Below, in pieces: positions 8,615 to 17,041 of a DNA stretch of 49,838 nucleotides. The notes beneath the pieces are model-generated. The model searched no databases, was not told the origin of the DNA, and worked only from the letters and a program-made list of their open reading frames with translations. A program made the position numbers and the translations under genes. Origin of the DNA: Hungatella hathewayi WAL-18680 (lineage in GTDB: Bacteria; Bacillota; Clostridia; Lachnospirales; Lachnospiraceae); assembly GCF_000235505.1 (NCBI RefSeq), contig NZ_JH379027.1:2809960-2859797 (forward strand). Direction: 5' to 3'. Numbering within the stretch: the stretch's first letter is position 1; each line of letters begins with the position of its first letter.

Positions 8615-9562
8615 ATGGAGATAGCGGTTCTGTCCCTGTTGTTTGGTATCTATGTGTTTGCTCTGTTTTTGTTTTTATCCGGCTTAATTTTCCATGGGGA
8701 GCGATATTTGGAAAACCAAATGGAACAGATTTCCCGCATGGGAAAAAGAGGGGTGGAAGAAAAGCAGGGAACGAAGAAAAAGAAAGATAAAAAGACGGAG
8801 TCTTTGTTTCATATTAAGGGGTCTCAACAATTACGCAGAGAACTGGAAAGCTCCGGGATACGGATAAGCGTTCAGGAATATCTGGTTATATGGATAAGTG
8901 TGATGCTTCTTCCAGCCGCCATGGCTTATTTTGTCACCGGCAAGCTGATTACGTCTCTTATGCTGTTGGTTATTTGTGCATTTCTGCCTCCCATAACGGT
9001 AAATATGTTTCGCAAGAAGCGTCTGGATAAATTTTCCGTACAGTTGGGAGACGCGCTGATGACCGTCAGCAACTGTCTGCGAAGCGGTTTTTCCTTCCGA
9101 CAGGCCATTGAACGGGTCAGCACCGATATGCCGGACCCCATTGCGGAGGAATTTAAACTGGCACTGCTGGAGATGAGTTATGGAGCGCCTATGGAGACTG
9201 CGCTTGGCGGCATAGCGGAGCGGATGGAGAACCGGGATATGGAGATGATAAATTCCGCGATCATGGTACAGCAACAGGTAGGCGGTAACTTGTCAGAGGT
9301 CATTGATAATGTCTCTACAACCATCAAAGACCGGATACGAATCCGCCAGAGCTTAAAAACGCTGACGGCACAGGGACGGGTATCAGGACTGATTCTCGGC
9401 CTTCTTCCGGTTTTTTCCCTGATTGCGCTCACCTTTTTGAATCCGGATTATATGAGTACCTTCTACACTACTGATTTGGGCAGAATCCTGTTACTTGTGT
9501 CGGCGGTGATGGAGGGGGCTGGATTTCTTCTTATCAGGAAAATTGTCAATATCAAAGTATAG
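8615..9562 (+). CDS. tadB: Tad platform membrane protein TadB
   Basis: 315 residues. One N-terminal helix (about 4-26), a lysine-rich cytoplasmic loop (KKKKDKK), a helix pair (about 90-128), a T2SF/GspF domain (about 145-275, with ALMTVSNCLRSGFSFRQAIE and QQVGGNLSEVIDNVSTTIKDR) and two C-terminal helices. With TadC it forms the inner-membrane platform engaged by TadA. It starts 12 bases after tadA. Confidence 0.9.
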   Translation: MEIAVLSLLFGIYVFALFLFLSGLIFHGERYLENQMEQISRMGKRGVEEKQGTKKKKDKKTESLFHIKGSQQLRRELESSGIRISVQEYLVIWISVMLLPAAMAYFVTGKLITSLMLLVICAFLPPITVNMFRKKRLDKFSVQLGDALMTVSNCLRSGFSFRQAIERVSTDMPDPIAEEFKLALLEMSYGAPMETALGGIAERMENRDMEMINSAIMVQQQVGGNLSEVIDNVSTTIKDRIRIRQSLKTLTAQGRVSGLILGLLPVFSLIALTFLNPDYMSTFYTTDLGRILLLVSAVMEGAGFLLIRKIVNIKV

Positions 9563-9596
9563 AATTTGGAAACTACAATCGACAGGGGTGTGAGGT

Positions 9597-10499
9597 ATGA
9601 TGAAATGGATTGCAGTATTGTGCACAGGGGTCAGTGTTTATAGTATGATAGTCCTTTTATTCGGTGGCAGGGAACAGGTTCTGCAAGAGCAGCTTGATGC
9701 CATAGAATCGATGGGGAATGAAAAGAAAATCAGAAATAGAACTTCTAACGGCTTTCTGGCCTCCCGAATGCTTAAGGCAGCTTTTGGAAAACTGCTCTCC
9801 ATGGTTGGTGCCCTTCTTCCTGTGAGCAGTAAGGATAAACAGCGGATCAGTGTTCTGATGTACCAGAGCGGATTTCATATGAAGCCGGAGGAGTATATCG
9901 CATTTCAGCTTCTGGCTATGGGAGGAGGCGCTCTCGCCGGACTATATTTTGGATTTATGACAGGGCGAAGCCTGGGGCTGTGCGCCTTGTTGGGCGTCTA
10001 CTGTTGTTATGCCTTAGTCCGTTATAGCACTTCGGGAAAAGCAACGAAACGGAAGGAACGGATTGAGCGTCAGTTCCCGGAGATACTGGATTTACTTAGC
10101 ATCAGCGTGGAAGCCGGTCTTGGGTTTAACCAGGCGATGCAGTATATCACGGAGCAGTGCCAAGGGGACCTGGTCGACGAATTTTCAACCACGGTCCGCG
10201 CCATGAGCCTGGGTCAGAGCCGGAGAACGGCGCTGGAGGAAATGGCCTCCCGGTGTGGGATTGATGAGATTCGCACCTTTACAGGTGCCGTGATTCAGGC
10301 GGATGAACTAGGGATAGCCTTAAAAAACATCCTGAGTTCCCAAGCCCAGGAGATGCGTAACTTACAGAAAATGAAGACAGAAGAACGTGCTCAGAAAGTG
10401 CCGATCAAGATGCTGATTCCGATGGGATTTCTGATATTTCCGGTGATGCTGATTATTATTTTGGGGCCGGCTATCCCCCAACTGATGACAGTTTTTTAA
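9597..10499 (+). CDS. tadC: Tad platform membrane protein TadC
   Basis: 300 residues, the second T2SF-domain protein. Conserved segments are FPEILDLLSISVEAGLGFNQA and LSSQAQEMRNLQKMKTEERAQK, followed by a C-terminal hydrophobic pair ending in LGPAIPQLMTVF. Two adjacent ATG codons (9597 and 9600) are possible starts. It partners with TadB. Confidence 0.9.
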   Translation: MMKWIAVLCTGVSVYSMIVLLFGGREQVLQEQLDAIESMGNEKKIRNRTSNGFLASRMLKAAFGKLLSMVGALLPVSSKDKQRISVLMYQSGFHMKPEEYIAFQLLAMGGGALAGLYFGFMTGRSLGLCALLGVYCCYALVRYSTSGKATKRKERIERQFPEILDLLSISVEAGLGFNQAMQYITEQCQGDLVDEFSTTVRAMSLGQSRRTALEEMASRCGIDEIRTFTGAVIQADELGIALKNILSSQAQEMRNLQKMKTEERAQKVPIKMLIPMGFLIFPVMLIIILGPAIPQLMTVF

Positions 10500-10511
10500 G
10501 GGGGAGAGACG

Positions 10512-10874
10512 ATGGGTTACCAAATTCGATATGAAAATGAGAAAGAGACGCTGCTGGAACAGGTGAAACTGGCTGACAATTTTATGAGCCGATTGATAGG
10601 ACTTATGGGAAGGAAAAGTATTGGTACACAGGAAGGACTTCTCCTCAAGAAAGTATCCTGCATTCACATGTGTTTCATGCGTTTTTCCATATGCGCCGTA
10701 TACCTGGACAAAAACTTCTGCGTTATTGACAAGGAGACAGTGAAGCCGTGGCGCTGCGGGAAATTCTGCAAGGGAGCGGTCCATGTATTGGAGATGCATG
10801 AAAGCCGGTTAAAAGATATACGGCTGTCAGAAAAACTGGTGTTGGAAGACGACGGACGGGAAAGGAGAGCATAG
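10512..10874 (+). CDS. DUF192-family protein inside the tad operon
   Basis: 120 residues. The pattern LADNFMSRLIGLMGRKS, an EGLLLKK..CIHMCFMRFSICAVYLD core and a late AVHVLEM segment match the DUF192 fold. Most DUF192 proteins are exported; this one has no signal peptide. DUF192 members are occasional companions of Tad loci, but their biochemical role is not established. It begins 12 bases after tadC and its stop directly abuts the next start codon, so the two are probably translationally coupled. Confidence 0.72.
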   Translation: MGYQIRYENEKETLLEQVKLADNFMSRLIGLMGRKSIGTQEGLLLKKVSCIHMCFMRFSICAVYLDKNFCVIDKETVKPWRCGKFCKGAVHVLEMHESRLKDIRLSEKLVLEDDGRERRA

Positions 10875-12128
10875 ATGGACATGTTTGATAAAATGGGGCA
10901 AGAAGAACCTGACAAGACTGATGAACTGGGGGATATCCGCAGACAGTACGAGCAGGCGGAACTTGAAGAGAGCTTAAAAACCGTCCTGTTCGGCGGATAT
11001 TCCAAAAAGAAGGTCAATGAAATCATCAGCACTTACAAAGAGATGATTGACTGGATGCAGGGCAACTTTGATTATCGTCTCAAGGAATTGAGTGCGGAAA
11101 AGGAGAGAGTCTGCAACGAGCGCGTTATCCTTAAAAAACAGCTGAACGAAGAGCTGGAAAAGAATAAAAAGATGGACAGCCTGCTGGAGGACACCGAGTA
11201 CTGGAAGAGCCAGTATGAAGAACTGATGGCACGATATGAGGCAGCCGACAGAAGTCTCCTCACCACACAGGAAGAGCAGGCGGAACTCCTGCGGCAGTGC
11301 AGTGTCACGTCCAAGCGTTTGGAGGAGCTGGAGGCGGAACTGGAAATTCTGAGGAAGCAGAAGCAGTCTGCGCCGCCAAAGCAGCAGGTTGAGCAGGTTG
11401 AACAGGCGTCGCCGCAGCCATATGAGCCCGCACCGGCTTCCGGCGGAGATACGGCGCTGATTGCCGCTCTGACAAGGCAGCTGGAGCACCTCACCACCTA
11501 CTGTGAATCCATGGAAAACCAGCAGAGAAGCCTGGAAGCGCAGATATCCAGCATGAAGAATATCAGCCAGGAACTGGAGAAACTCTCCCTCCAATACGAG
11601 GAAAACCAGGCAGAATTAAAGGATGTCCGCAGAAAATATAACAGCGTGAAGAATGAAAACTATTCCCTGAACAGTGAGATGGAATCAACCAGCCAGATTC
11701 TGGAAGAAATCCTGGTACAGTTTGAGCAGAGAGAGCAGGAAAACGACCGTCTGCATCAGGAAATCAACGAGTATCAGGAACAGCTAATGGCTGTCAAAAA
11801 AGAAAAGCTGGCACAGGACCAGTCCAATCTAACCTACATGGAACGGGCCTATCACGCGGAAAAAGAAATGCAGAAGACCCAGGAAGAACTGCGCAGGACC
11901 CAGAAGGAACTGGAAGAACTGCGCAAGGAATACAGTACTCTTGAAAACAGCAAGGTGATTAAAATCCAGAGCGCGGCGGGAATTGAGGAAGTGGATATCC
12001 CGGAGAAAGAGAAAATCGATGAGCTGTTGCGGCGTGCATCGGCTGTCACCGGCCGGAGCCAGGAGGTGGAAAAGAGTCCACCGGGAACTGGCACCTTAAG
12101 CATTACGAGCGATAAGGAAATTTTATAA
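10875..12128 (+). CDS. Long coiled-coil protein with DivIVA-like N-terminus
   Basis: 417 residues, soluble and strongly charged. Near residues 35-55 the segment VLFGGYSKKKVNEIISTYKE resembles the DivIVA/GpsB N-terminal motif (a GY followed by a short helix). Long heptad-rich coiled coils cover about 60-155 and 215-360, separated by a proline/glutamine linker (SAPPKQQVEQVEQ). The start is the base after the DUF192 stop. By analogy with DivIVA-type scaffolds it could position the pilus machine, or the redox proteins encoded next, at a membrane site. That is inference; no catalytic motif is seen. Confidence 0.6.
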   Translation: MDMFDKMGQEEPDKTDELGDIRRQYEQAELEESLKTVLFGGYSKKKVNEIISTYKEMIDWMQGNFDYRLKELSAEKERVCNERVILKKQLNEELEKNKKMDSLLEDTEYWKSQYEELMARYEAADRSLLTTQEEQAELLRQCSVTSKRLEELEAELEILRKQKQSAPPKQQVEQVEQASPQPYEPAPASGGDTALIAALTRQLEHLTTYCESMENQQRSLEAQISSMKNISQELEKLSLQYEENQAELKDVRRKYNSVKNENYSLNSEMESTSQILEEILVQFEQREQENDRLHQEINEYQEQLMAVKKEKLAQDQSNLTYMERAYHAEKEMQKTQEELRRTQKELEELRKEYSTLENSKVIKIQSAAGIEEVDIPEKEKIDELLRRASAVTGRSQEVEKSPPGTGTLSITSDKEIL

Positions 12129-12150
12129 ACCATACAGAACGGAGGAGAAC

Positions 12151-14043
12151 ATGAGCCAGCAAACAGAAGAGTTAAACGGGAATATCTGCAGGAGTGCGGA
12201 TAAAAGTCTTGAAACATATATGGAAAGTCTTCCTTATGAGACATCGTTCCACCGGGTGGAAGGCCAGTCTGTCAAATGCAGCTTTGGTCTTTTGGGAACC
12301 TGCTGCCGGCTCTGCGCCAACGGCCCCTGCCGGATTGTGCCCGGAGGGGAGCGGGGTGTCTGTGGAGCGGATGCCGACACCATTGTGGCGCGCAGCTTCC
12401 TGCGGGCGGTAGCCTGCGGTTCCGGCTGTTATATCCATGTGGTTGAAAATGCGGCCAAAAATCTGAAAAAAGCGGCGATCGCCAGAGCAAAATTTTCCAG
12501 TCCGGAAGCAGTGAACCGTCTGGCAGGAATGCTGGGAATCGAAAGAAAAGAGGATCTCTATGACACGGCCATAGAGATTGCCGATACCATAAGGGAGGAC
12601 CTCTATCGTGACTCGGAGGAGGAGATGAGTGGCATCGAGCGTTTAAGTCTTTCGAAGCGGTATGAAACCTGGCGAAAACTGGGAATCCTTCCCGGAGGCG
12701 CGAAATCGGAAGTCTTTGATGGCGCCGTCAAGACCTCCACAAACCTATCCAGCGACGCGGTGGACATGTATCTGCACAGCCTGCGCCTTGGCATCTCCAC
12801 CGGTGTCTACGGGTTGAAACTGACAAACCTGATACATGACATCTTGATTGGTGAGCCGGAAATCCATTTTGCACCTGTGGGATTCCAGGTAATTAACCCC
12901 GATTACATCAATATCATGCTGACCGGACACCAGGAGGACTTATTCATCCAGTTTATGAGGGAAGCGGCGTCACCTGCTTCGCGTTCCATCGCCAATGAGG
13001 CTGGGGCAAAGGGCTTCCGCGTTGTGGGCTGTACCTGTGTGGGACTGGAGATGCAGCAGAAAAAATCAGTTTACGGCGAAGTATATGCCGGAACGGCAGG
13101 TAACAATTTCGCCAGTGAGGCGGTTCTGGCTACGGGGGCCATCGATGGCGTGGTATCTGAATTTAACTGCACCCTTCCCGGAATCGAGACGATTTGCAGC
13201 GAACTGGAAATTGAGCAGATCTGTATTGATGATATGGCCAAAAAGAAGGAAGCCGCATTAATTCCGTTCCGTTACGAGACAGCTGATGAGGACGCCAGGA
13301 TGATCTTAAAAAAAGTGGCGGAGCGCTACCAGCGCCGCAGAAAACGCATCAAAGTCCACCTTCCGGAACATCACGGAAGTGAGCGGAGTCTGGTGGGACT
13401 CAGCGAACTGTCTTTAAAGAAATTCCTGGGAGAGACCTGGAAGCCTTTAATCGAACTGATTATCATCGGCAGAATCAAGGGCATTGCCGGAGTCGTGGGC
13501 TGCTCCAGCTTAGACGGCGGTCATGACGTTCTGACCCAGCAGCTGGTCAGGGAACTTATCAAGCGGGATATTCTGGTCTTAAGCGCCGGTTGTACCTCCG
13601 GCGGGCTGGCAAACTGCGGCTTCATGGAACCGGAGGCGGCAGATATGGCAGGGGATTCCTTAAAGGAGGTATGCCGTTCCCTTGGAATACCGCCCGTTTT
13701 AAATTTTGGCTCCTGCCTGGCTATTGGAAGGCTGGAGATGGTGGCGGAGGAACTGGCCGGAGAGTTGAAGATTGATATCTCACAGCTTCCCCTTGTCCTG
13801 TCGGCCGCCCAGTGGCTGGAGGAACAGGCTCTGGCAGACGGAGCTTACGGTCTCGCTCTGGGACTAACCCTCCATCTGGGGAAACCGCCGTTTGTGACGG
13901 GAAGTCCACTGGCGGTGGAACTGTTTACGAGTCAGATGGAGAGCCTGACAGGAGGACGCCTGATATTGGAACAGGATGGAACTGCTGCCGCCGACCGTCT
14001 GGAGGAAGTGATTATCCAGAAGAGAAAAGCTCTGAACATATAG
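12151..14043 (+). CDS. cooS: Divergent anaerobic Ni-CO-dehydrogenase catalytic-subunit homologue (CooS family)
   Basis: 630 residues, the usual CooS length. The D- and B-cluster cysteines are all present (C43, C51, C52, C55, C60, C71), as are the six C-cluster ligands by my alignment to C. hydrogenoformans CODH-II: H260, C296, C340, C451, C481, C522. The catalytic surroundings are not classical. The four proton-channel histidines (CODH-II H93, H96, H99, H102) align with Y94, V97, N100 and K103. The acid-base lysine K563 aligns with Q559. H259 of the HGH motif is T258, and the histidine before GSC (HMGSC) is Asn. It can probably build the metal clusters but may not oxidise CO in the normal way. 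It lies between the Tad scaffold and pseudopilin genes, 22 bases after the coiled-coil gene, with no visible promoter of its own. Confidence 0.85.
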   Translation: MSQQTEELNGNICRSADKSLETYMESLPYETSFHRVEGQSVKCSFGLLGTCCRLCANGPCRIVPGGERGVCGADADTIVARSFLRAVACGSGCYIHVVENAAKNLKKAAIARAKFSSPEAVNRLAGMLGIERKEDLYDTAIEIADTIREDLYRDSEEEMSGIERLSLSKRYETWRKLGILPGGAKSEVFDGAVKTSTNLSSDAVDMYLHSLRLGISTGVYGLKLTNLIHDILIGEPEIHFAPVGFQVINPDYINIMLTGHQEDLFIQFMREAASPASRSIANEAGAKGFRVVGCTCVGLEMQQKKSVYGEVYAGTAGNNFASEAVLATGAIDGVVSEFNCTLPGIETICSELEIEQICIDDMAKKKEAALIPFRYETADEDARMILKKVAERYQRRRKRIKVHLPEHHGSERSLVGLSELSLKKFLGETWKPLIELIIIGRIKGIAGVVGCSSLDGGHDVLTQQLVRELIKRDILVLSAGCTSGGLANCGFMEPEAADMAGDSLKEVCRSLGIPPVLNFGSCLAIGRLEMVAEELAGELKIDISQLPLVLSAAQWLEEQALADGAYGLALGLTLHLGKPPFVTGSPLAVELFTSQMESLTGGRLILEQDGTAAADRLEEVIIQKRKALNI

Positions 14044-14052
14044 GAGAATAAC

Positions 14053-14499
14053 ATGAAGCGTATTATGATAGACGCGTCTCTGTGCACCGGATGCTTAAAC
14101 TGTACCATGGAATGCATGAACAACCACAGAGATTCAAACATAATTTATGATTTGGATGCAGCCAATCCGGGAAATCCCCCCAGGAACAGGATTTACCAGC
14201 GAGACAACCGGTATTTTCCCATATTCTGCCGCAATTGCAGTGAGCCGGACTGTGTGAATGCATGCATGAGCGGGGCCCTTAAGAAAGACGAGGAGAGTGG
14301 ACTTGTCCTCTATGATGAAACAGTTTGCGCCAAATGCTTCATGTGCGTCATGGCCTGCCGGTATGGCCACCCCAGACCGGCTGCCAGTCTGGACAAAGTG
14401 ATTCGGTGTGATTTCTGCAGGAATACAAAAGAAAAAGAGCCGCAGTGTGTGAAGGCCTGTCCTGTAAAAGCCATAGAAGTGCAGGAGGTGAATGCATGA
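14053..14499 (+). CDS. cooF: CooF-type polyferredoxin
   Basis: 148 residues with sixteen cysteines in four groups: C11/C14/C17/C21, C59/C62/C67/C71, C92/C95/C98/C102 and C119/C122/C132/C136. This fits four [4Fe-4S] clusters and the HycB/CooF electron-transfer family. It would carry electrons between the CooS-like protein and the flavoprotein encoded next. It starts nine bases after cooS, and its stop codon overlaps the next start (ATGA), so the trio is translationally linked. Confidence 0.88.
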   Translation: MKRIMIDASLCTGCLNCTMECMNNHRDSNIIYDLDAANPGNPPRNRIYQRDNRYFPIFCRNCSEPDCVNACMSGALKKDEESGLVLYDETVCAKCFMCVMACRYGHPRPAASLDKVIRCDFCRNTKEKEPQCVKACPVKAIEVQEVNA

Positions 14500-15812
14500 A
14501 CTATGTAATTATTGGAGCCGGCGCCGCAGGGCTTTCGGCGGCGGAAGAGTTAAGAAAGCTGGACCCCGCCGCAGGGATAACCATACTGTCCGCGGAACCG
14601 GAAATTTATTCCAGATGTATGCTGCATCAATATCTTGGCGGTGAGCGCAGCCTTTCCTCCATGAGGTTTGTGCCGGAGGATTTCTTCGAGCGGCTGAATA
14701 TCGATGTCCTTAAGAACTGCCGGGTAACATCCATACAGGAGGCGGAGCACAATGTGGTATTGGAAGATGGTACGCTCATTCCCTATGACAGACTGCTGAT
14801 TGCAACTGGAGCCACCTATTTTATACCTCCAATTCCAAACTTTCGGGATGCGGAAAATGTCTTCGGCTTCAGAGAGATTGAGGACATAAAACGGATCACC
14901 GCTTCATCGGAGAAGCTGGGAGAGTGTGCCGTAATCATCGGCGGAGGCTTAATTGGCCTGGATGCTGCGTACGGCATGATGAGAAGAGGATATCAGGTGA
15001 CACTGATTGAGAAAGAACCCCGCCTGATGCCGCTCCAGGCTGACGATTATGTGTCGGGGCTGTTGAAGCAGGTATTTGAAGAGGAAGGCTGCCATGTTTT
15101 GCTGGGGGCCGAGGTGAAAGATTCTGTGACGGATGAAAACGATATGATAACGAAGGTCGTGCTGGCAGACGGAACCGATATTACCTGTGATTTTGTCGTG
15201 GCCGCCGCCAGCGTGAAACCGCAGATGGACTTTTTGGAGGGAACCAGCATTCAGGCGCTGTATATGAATTACCACATTCACACGGTGTTGAGCCGCTTTC
15301 TGAAAAAGACAGATATCCATGTCAACAAGGGGCTGGAGGTGGACGCGTACATGCGCACCAATTCCAGTGACATCTATGCGGCAGGCGATGTGACGGGGCT
15401 CTCCGCCATATGGCCCGATGCCAGACTCATGGGCCGGTGCGCGGCCAGAAACATGTGTGCCGGAGACACCCACAAGCCTGAACTGTACCAGTTCAAGAAT
15501 ACGGCCAACTTTTACGGGCTGGTGCTGTTCTCGGCAGGTAAGACCGTCGTGGATGAGGAGCGCTATGAGGTGCTGGTGCAGCAGGGGAAAACATCATACC
15601 GGAAATTAATCTTGAAGGATGGAATACTGGAAGGCGTTTTGATGACAGGAGATTTGTCCAATGCCGGAGTTTATCTTCACGCCCTGACCCACCGCCTGAA
15701 TCTGGATGGGATGAGAGGACGCCTCTTCCGTCTGTCCTTTTCCGACTGGTATGGCATCGATGAGGAAAGCGGAGAATACTGCTATACAATGGAGGGCCGT
15801 GATTATTCATGA
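14496..15812 (+). CDS. FAD/NAD(P)-dependent oxidoreductase of the cooS-cooF cassette
   Basis: I choose ATG 14496, which overlaps the cooF stop and is preceded by AGGAGGTG; this gives 438 residues. The N-terminal FAD motif is GAGAAGLSAAEELRK, the NAD(P) motif is IIGGGLIGLDAAYGMMRRG, and the second FAD motif is SDIYAAGDVTG. It is a pyridine-nucleotide-disulfide family reductase with no redox-active disulfide. An extra stretch of about 20-25 residues (around ALYMNYHIHTVLSRFLKK) sits before the last FAD motif. A cooS-cooF-FAD/NAD oxidoreductase order is known from other anaerobes, where it links the dehydrogenase to NAD(P). The stop overlaps the next pseudopilin start (ATGA). Confidence 0.85.
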   Translation: MNYVIIGAGAAGLSAAEELRKLDPAAGITILSAEPEIYSRCMLHQYLGGERSLSSMRFVPEDFFERLNIDVLKNCRVTSIQEAEHNVVLEDGTLIPYDRLLIATGATYFIPPIPNFRDAENVFGFREIEDIKRITASSEKLGECAVIIGGGLIGLDAAYGMMRRGYQVTLIEKEPRLMPLQADDYVSGLLKQVFEEEGCHVLLGAEVKDSVTDENDMITKVVLADGTDITCDFVVAAASVKPQMDFLEGTSIQALYMNYHIHTVLSRFLKKTDIHVNKGLEVDAYMRTNSSDIYAAGDVTGLSAIWPDARLMGRCAARNMCAGDTHKPELYQFKNTANFYGLVLFSAGKTVVDEERYEVLVQQGKTSYRKLILKDGILEGVLMTGDLSNAGVYLHALTHRLNLDGMRGRLFRLSFSDWYGIDEESGEYCYTMEGRDYS

Positions 15813-16327
15813 ACAAGTTTATAAAAAGATGGCGACGGCTGCTGTCCCGGCGGGAAGAGGGACAGAGCCTTGTGGAATTTGCGTTTGTGTTTCCGGTTCT
15901 GCTTATATTCTTCAGCGGGATTGCGGATACGGGGTGGATGATATATAACTACATCAGCCTGGCGGATATGACAGATACGGCAGTCCATGCCAACATTAAG
16001 TCAAACCCCAGCGACGCGGAAGATTTTATCAGCCTGTATATTGAAAAATCCTTCCCGGAATTTAATGGCAGCGCTATCCAGCTGTCCGCTGATACCCAGG
16101 TAACCCGGTACGACTATTACGACTACGTCTATAAATCCAATAAAAACAAGCACTGGAAAGTGCCTATGTATTATAAAGTACTGAAAACAACCCTCGATAT
16201 CAATTATCAGGTGGATTACTTAACACCTATGGGGAAATTGATTTTTGGGGATACGGATAATCACATGGATTTAAGCGCTCACAGTTCTGCCGTAAAGGTT
16301 CTGGAAAATGATGCTTATAAGCCATAA
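15809..16327 (+). CDS. tadE: TadE-like pseudopilin 1
   Basis: 172 residues. A basic N-terminus leads to EEGQSLVEFAFVFPVLLIFFSG, the TadE signature with Glu at +5 after the processing Gly, then one membrane helix and an extracytoplasmic domain rich in Tyr and Lys. It starts within the last codons of the oxidoreductase gene. This ties the redox cassette to pilus genes in one transcript. TadE pseudopilins are minor components needed for Flp pilus assembly. Confidence 0.82.
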   Translation: MNKFIKRWRRLLSRREEGQSLVEFAFVFPVLLIFFSGIADTGWMIYNYISLADMTDTAVHANIKSNPSDAEDFISLYIEKSFPEFNGSAIQLSADTQVTRYDYYDYVYKSNKNKHWKVPMYYKVLKTTLDINYQVDYLTPMGKLIFGDTDNHMDLSAHSSAVKVLENDAYKP

Positions 16328-16343
16328 GAAAGGAGATGGGAAC

Positions 16344-17033
16344 ATGAGCGGCAGATGGAAGAAACTAAAAAGAGAGTCTGGCCAGGCTATGGTAGAGTTT
16401 GCGCTGGTTCTTCCTATCCTCCTGCTGGCGATTATTGGCTGCATGGAGGTCGCCTGGTATATGACTGCAAAGTACAATCTCAACCAGTACGCAGAGGCCG
16501 TGGGACGTAATGTCAAAGGACCGTATATGTTAATCTGGTATCACGATGTTCACCCGAATGACTGGGTAGTGGAAAGTACGGGACGAAAGCCGTCCTGGCT
16601 GAGTCCGGAGGAACAGGCGCTCTGGAGTTTTGATGAATATGATGGCTGGTTTGCATTTGCCGATCCGGGACCCGGTGAGACGATTGACCCCTGGTATTAT
16701 TCTTATGCCTTTGACAGCGAGATACTGTTCAAAAAGCGTTTGCAGGGTCTTGTCACAATGATAGACCCGGATAAGGTCAACTATACCATCCGTGGCGGCT
16801 GGTATATCAATGCGGAGGTTCTTCATGTCCCCGGCAAAAAGGCATCGTGGGCGGCACCGAGAGATGGTGAAAAGATAGAGTATTACAGTGCGGATGTGAG
16901 AGTGGATATGACATACCGCTATGAACCGCTGACCGTAGTGGGCCAGTGGATGTTCTGTCATGGAACGGATTATCTCACGATGAAGGTGGATGGACGTTAT
17001 GTCTATAACCTTCCTCCCGGTATCAACACATAG
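16344..17033 (+). CDS. TadE-like pseudopilin 2
   Basis: 229 residues from ATG 16344, which has a good AAAGGAGATG site; an earlier in-frame start would run into the preceding gene without a better site. The sequence ESGQAMVEFALVLPILLLAIIGC is a TadE/TadF processing and membrane segment. It is followed by a Trp- and Tyr-rich outer domain (for example WYHDVHPNDWVVE). Probably a minor pilin of the same fibre. Confidence 0.82.
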   Translation: MSGRWKKLKRESGQAMVEFALVLPILLLAIIGCMEVAWYMTAKYNLNQYAEAVGRNVKGPYMLIWYHDVHPNDWVVESTGRKPSWLSPEEQALWSFDEYDGWFAFADPGPGETIDPWYYSYAFDSEILFKKRLQGLVTMIDPDKVNYTIRGGWYINAEVLHVPGKKASWAAPRDGEKIEYYSADVRVDMTYRYEPLTVVGQWMFCHGTDYLTMKVDGRYVYNLPPGINT

Positions 17034-17041
17034 GAGGGCGT

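Noticed and set aside
12151-14043. Hybrid-cluster protein (Hcp) instead of CODH
   Set aside because: The N-terminal C-x7-C-C-x2-C-x4-C pattern and the six C-cluster ligand positions match CooS. Hcp has a different cysteine pattern and is shorter.
14445-14495. Longer N-terminus for the cooS-linked flavoprotein
   Set aside because: The FAD-binding strand begins right at ATG 14496, which has AGGAGGTG upstream; the added residues would be translated from inside cooF.
16308-16343. Earlier start for TadE-like pseudopilin 2
   Set aside because: It would overlap the previous gene and lacks a good ribosome-binding site. ATG 16344 has AAAGGAGATG directly before it and gives a normal pilin N-terminus.
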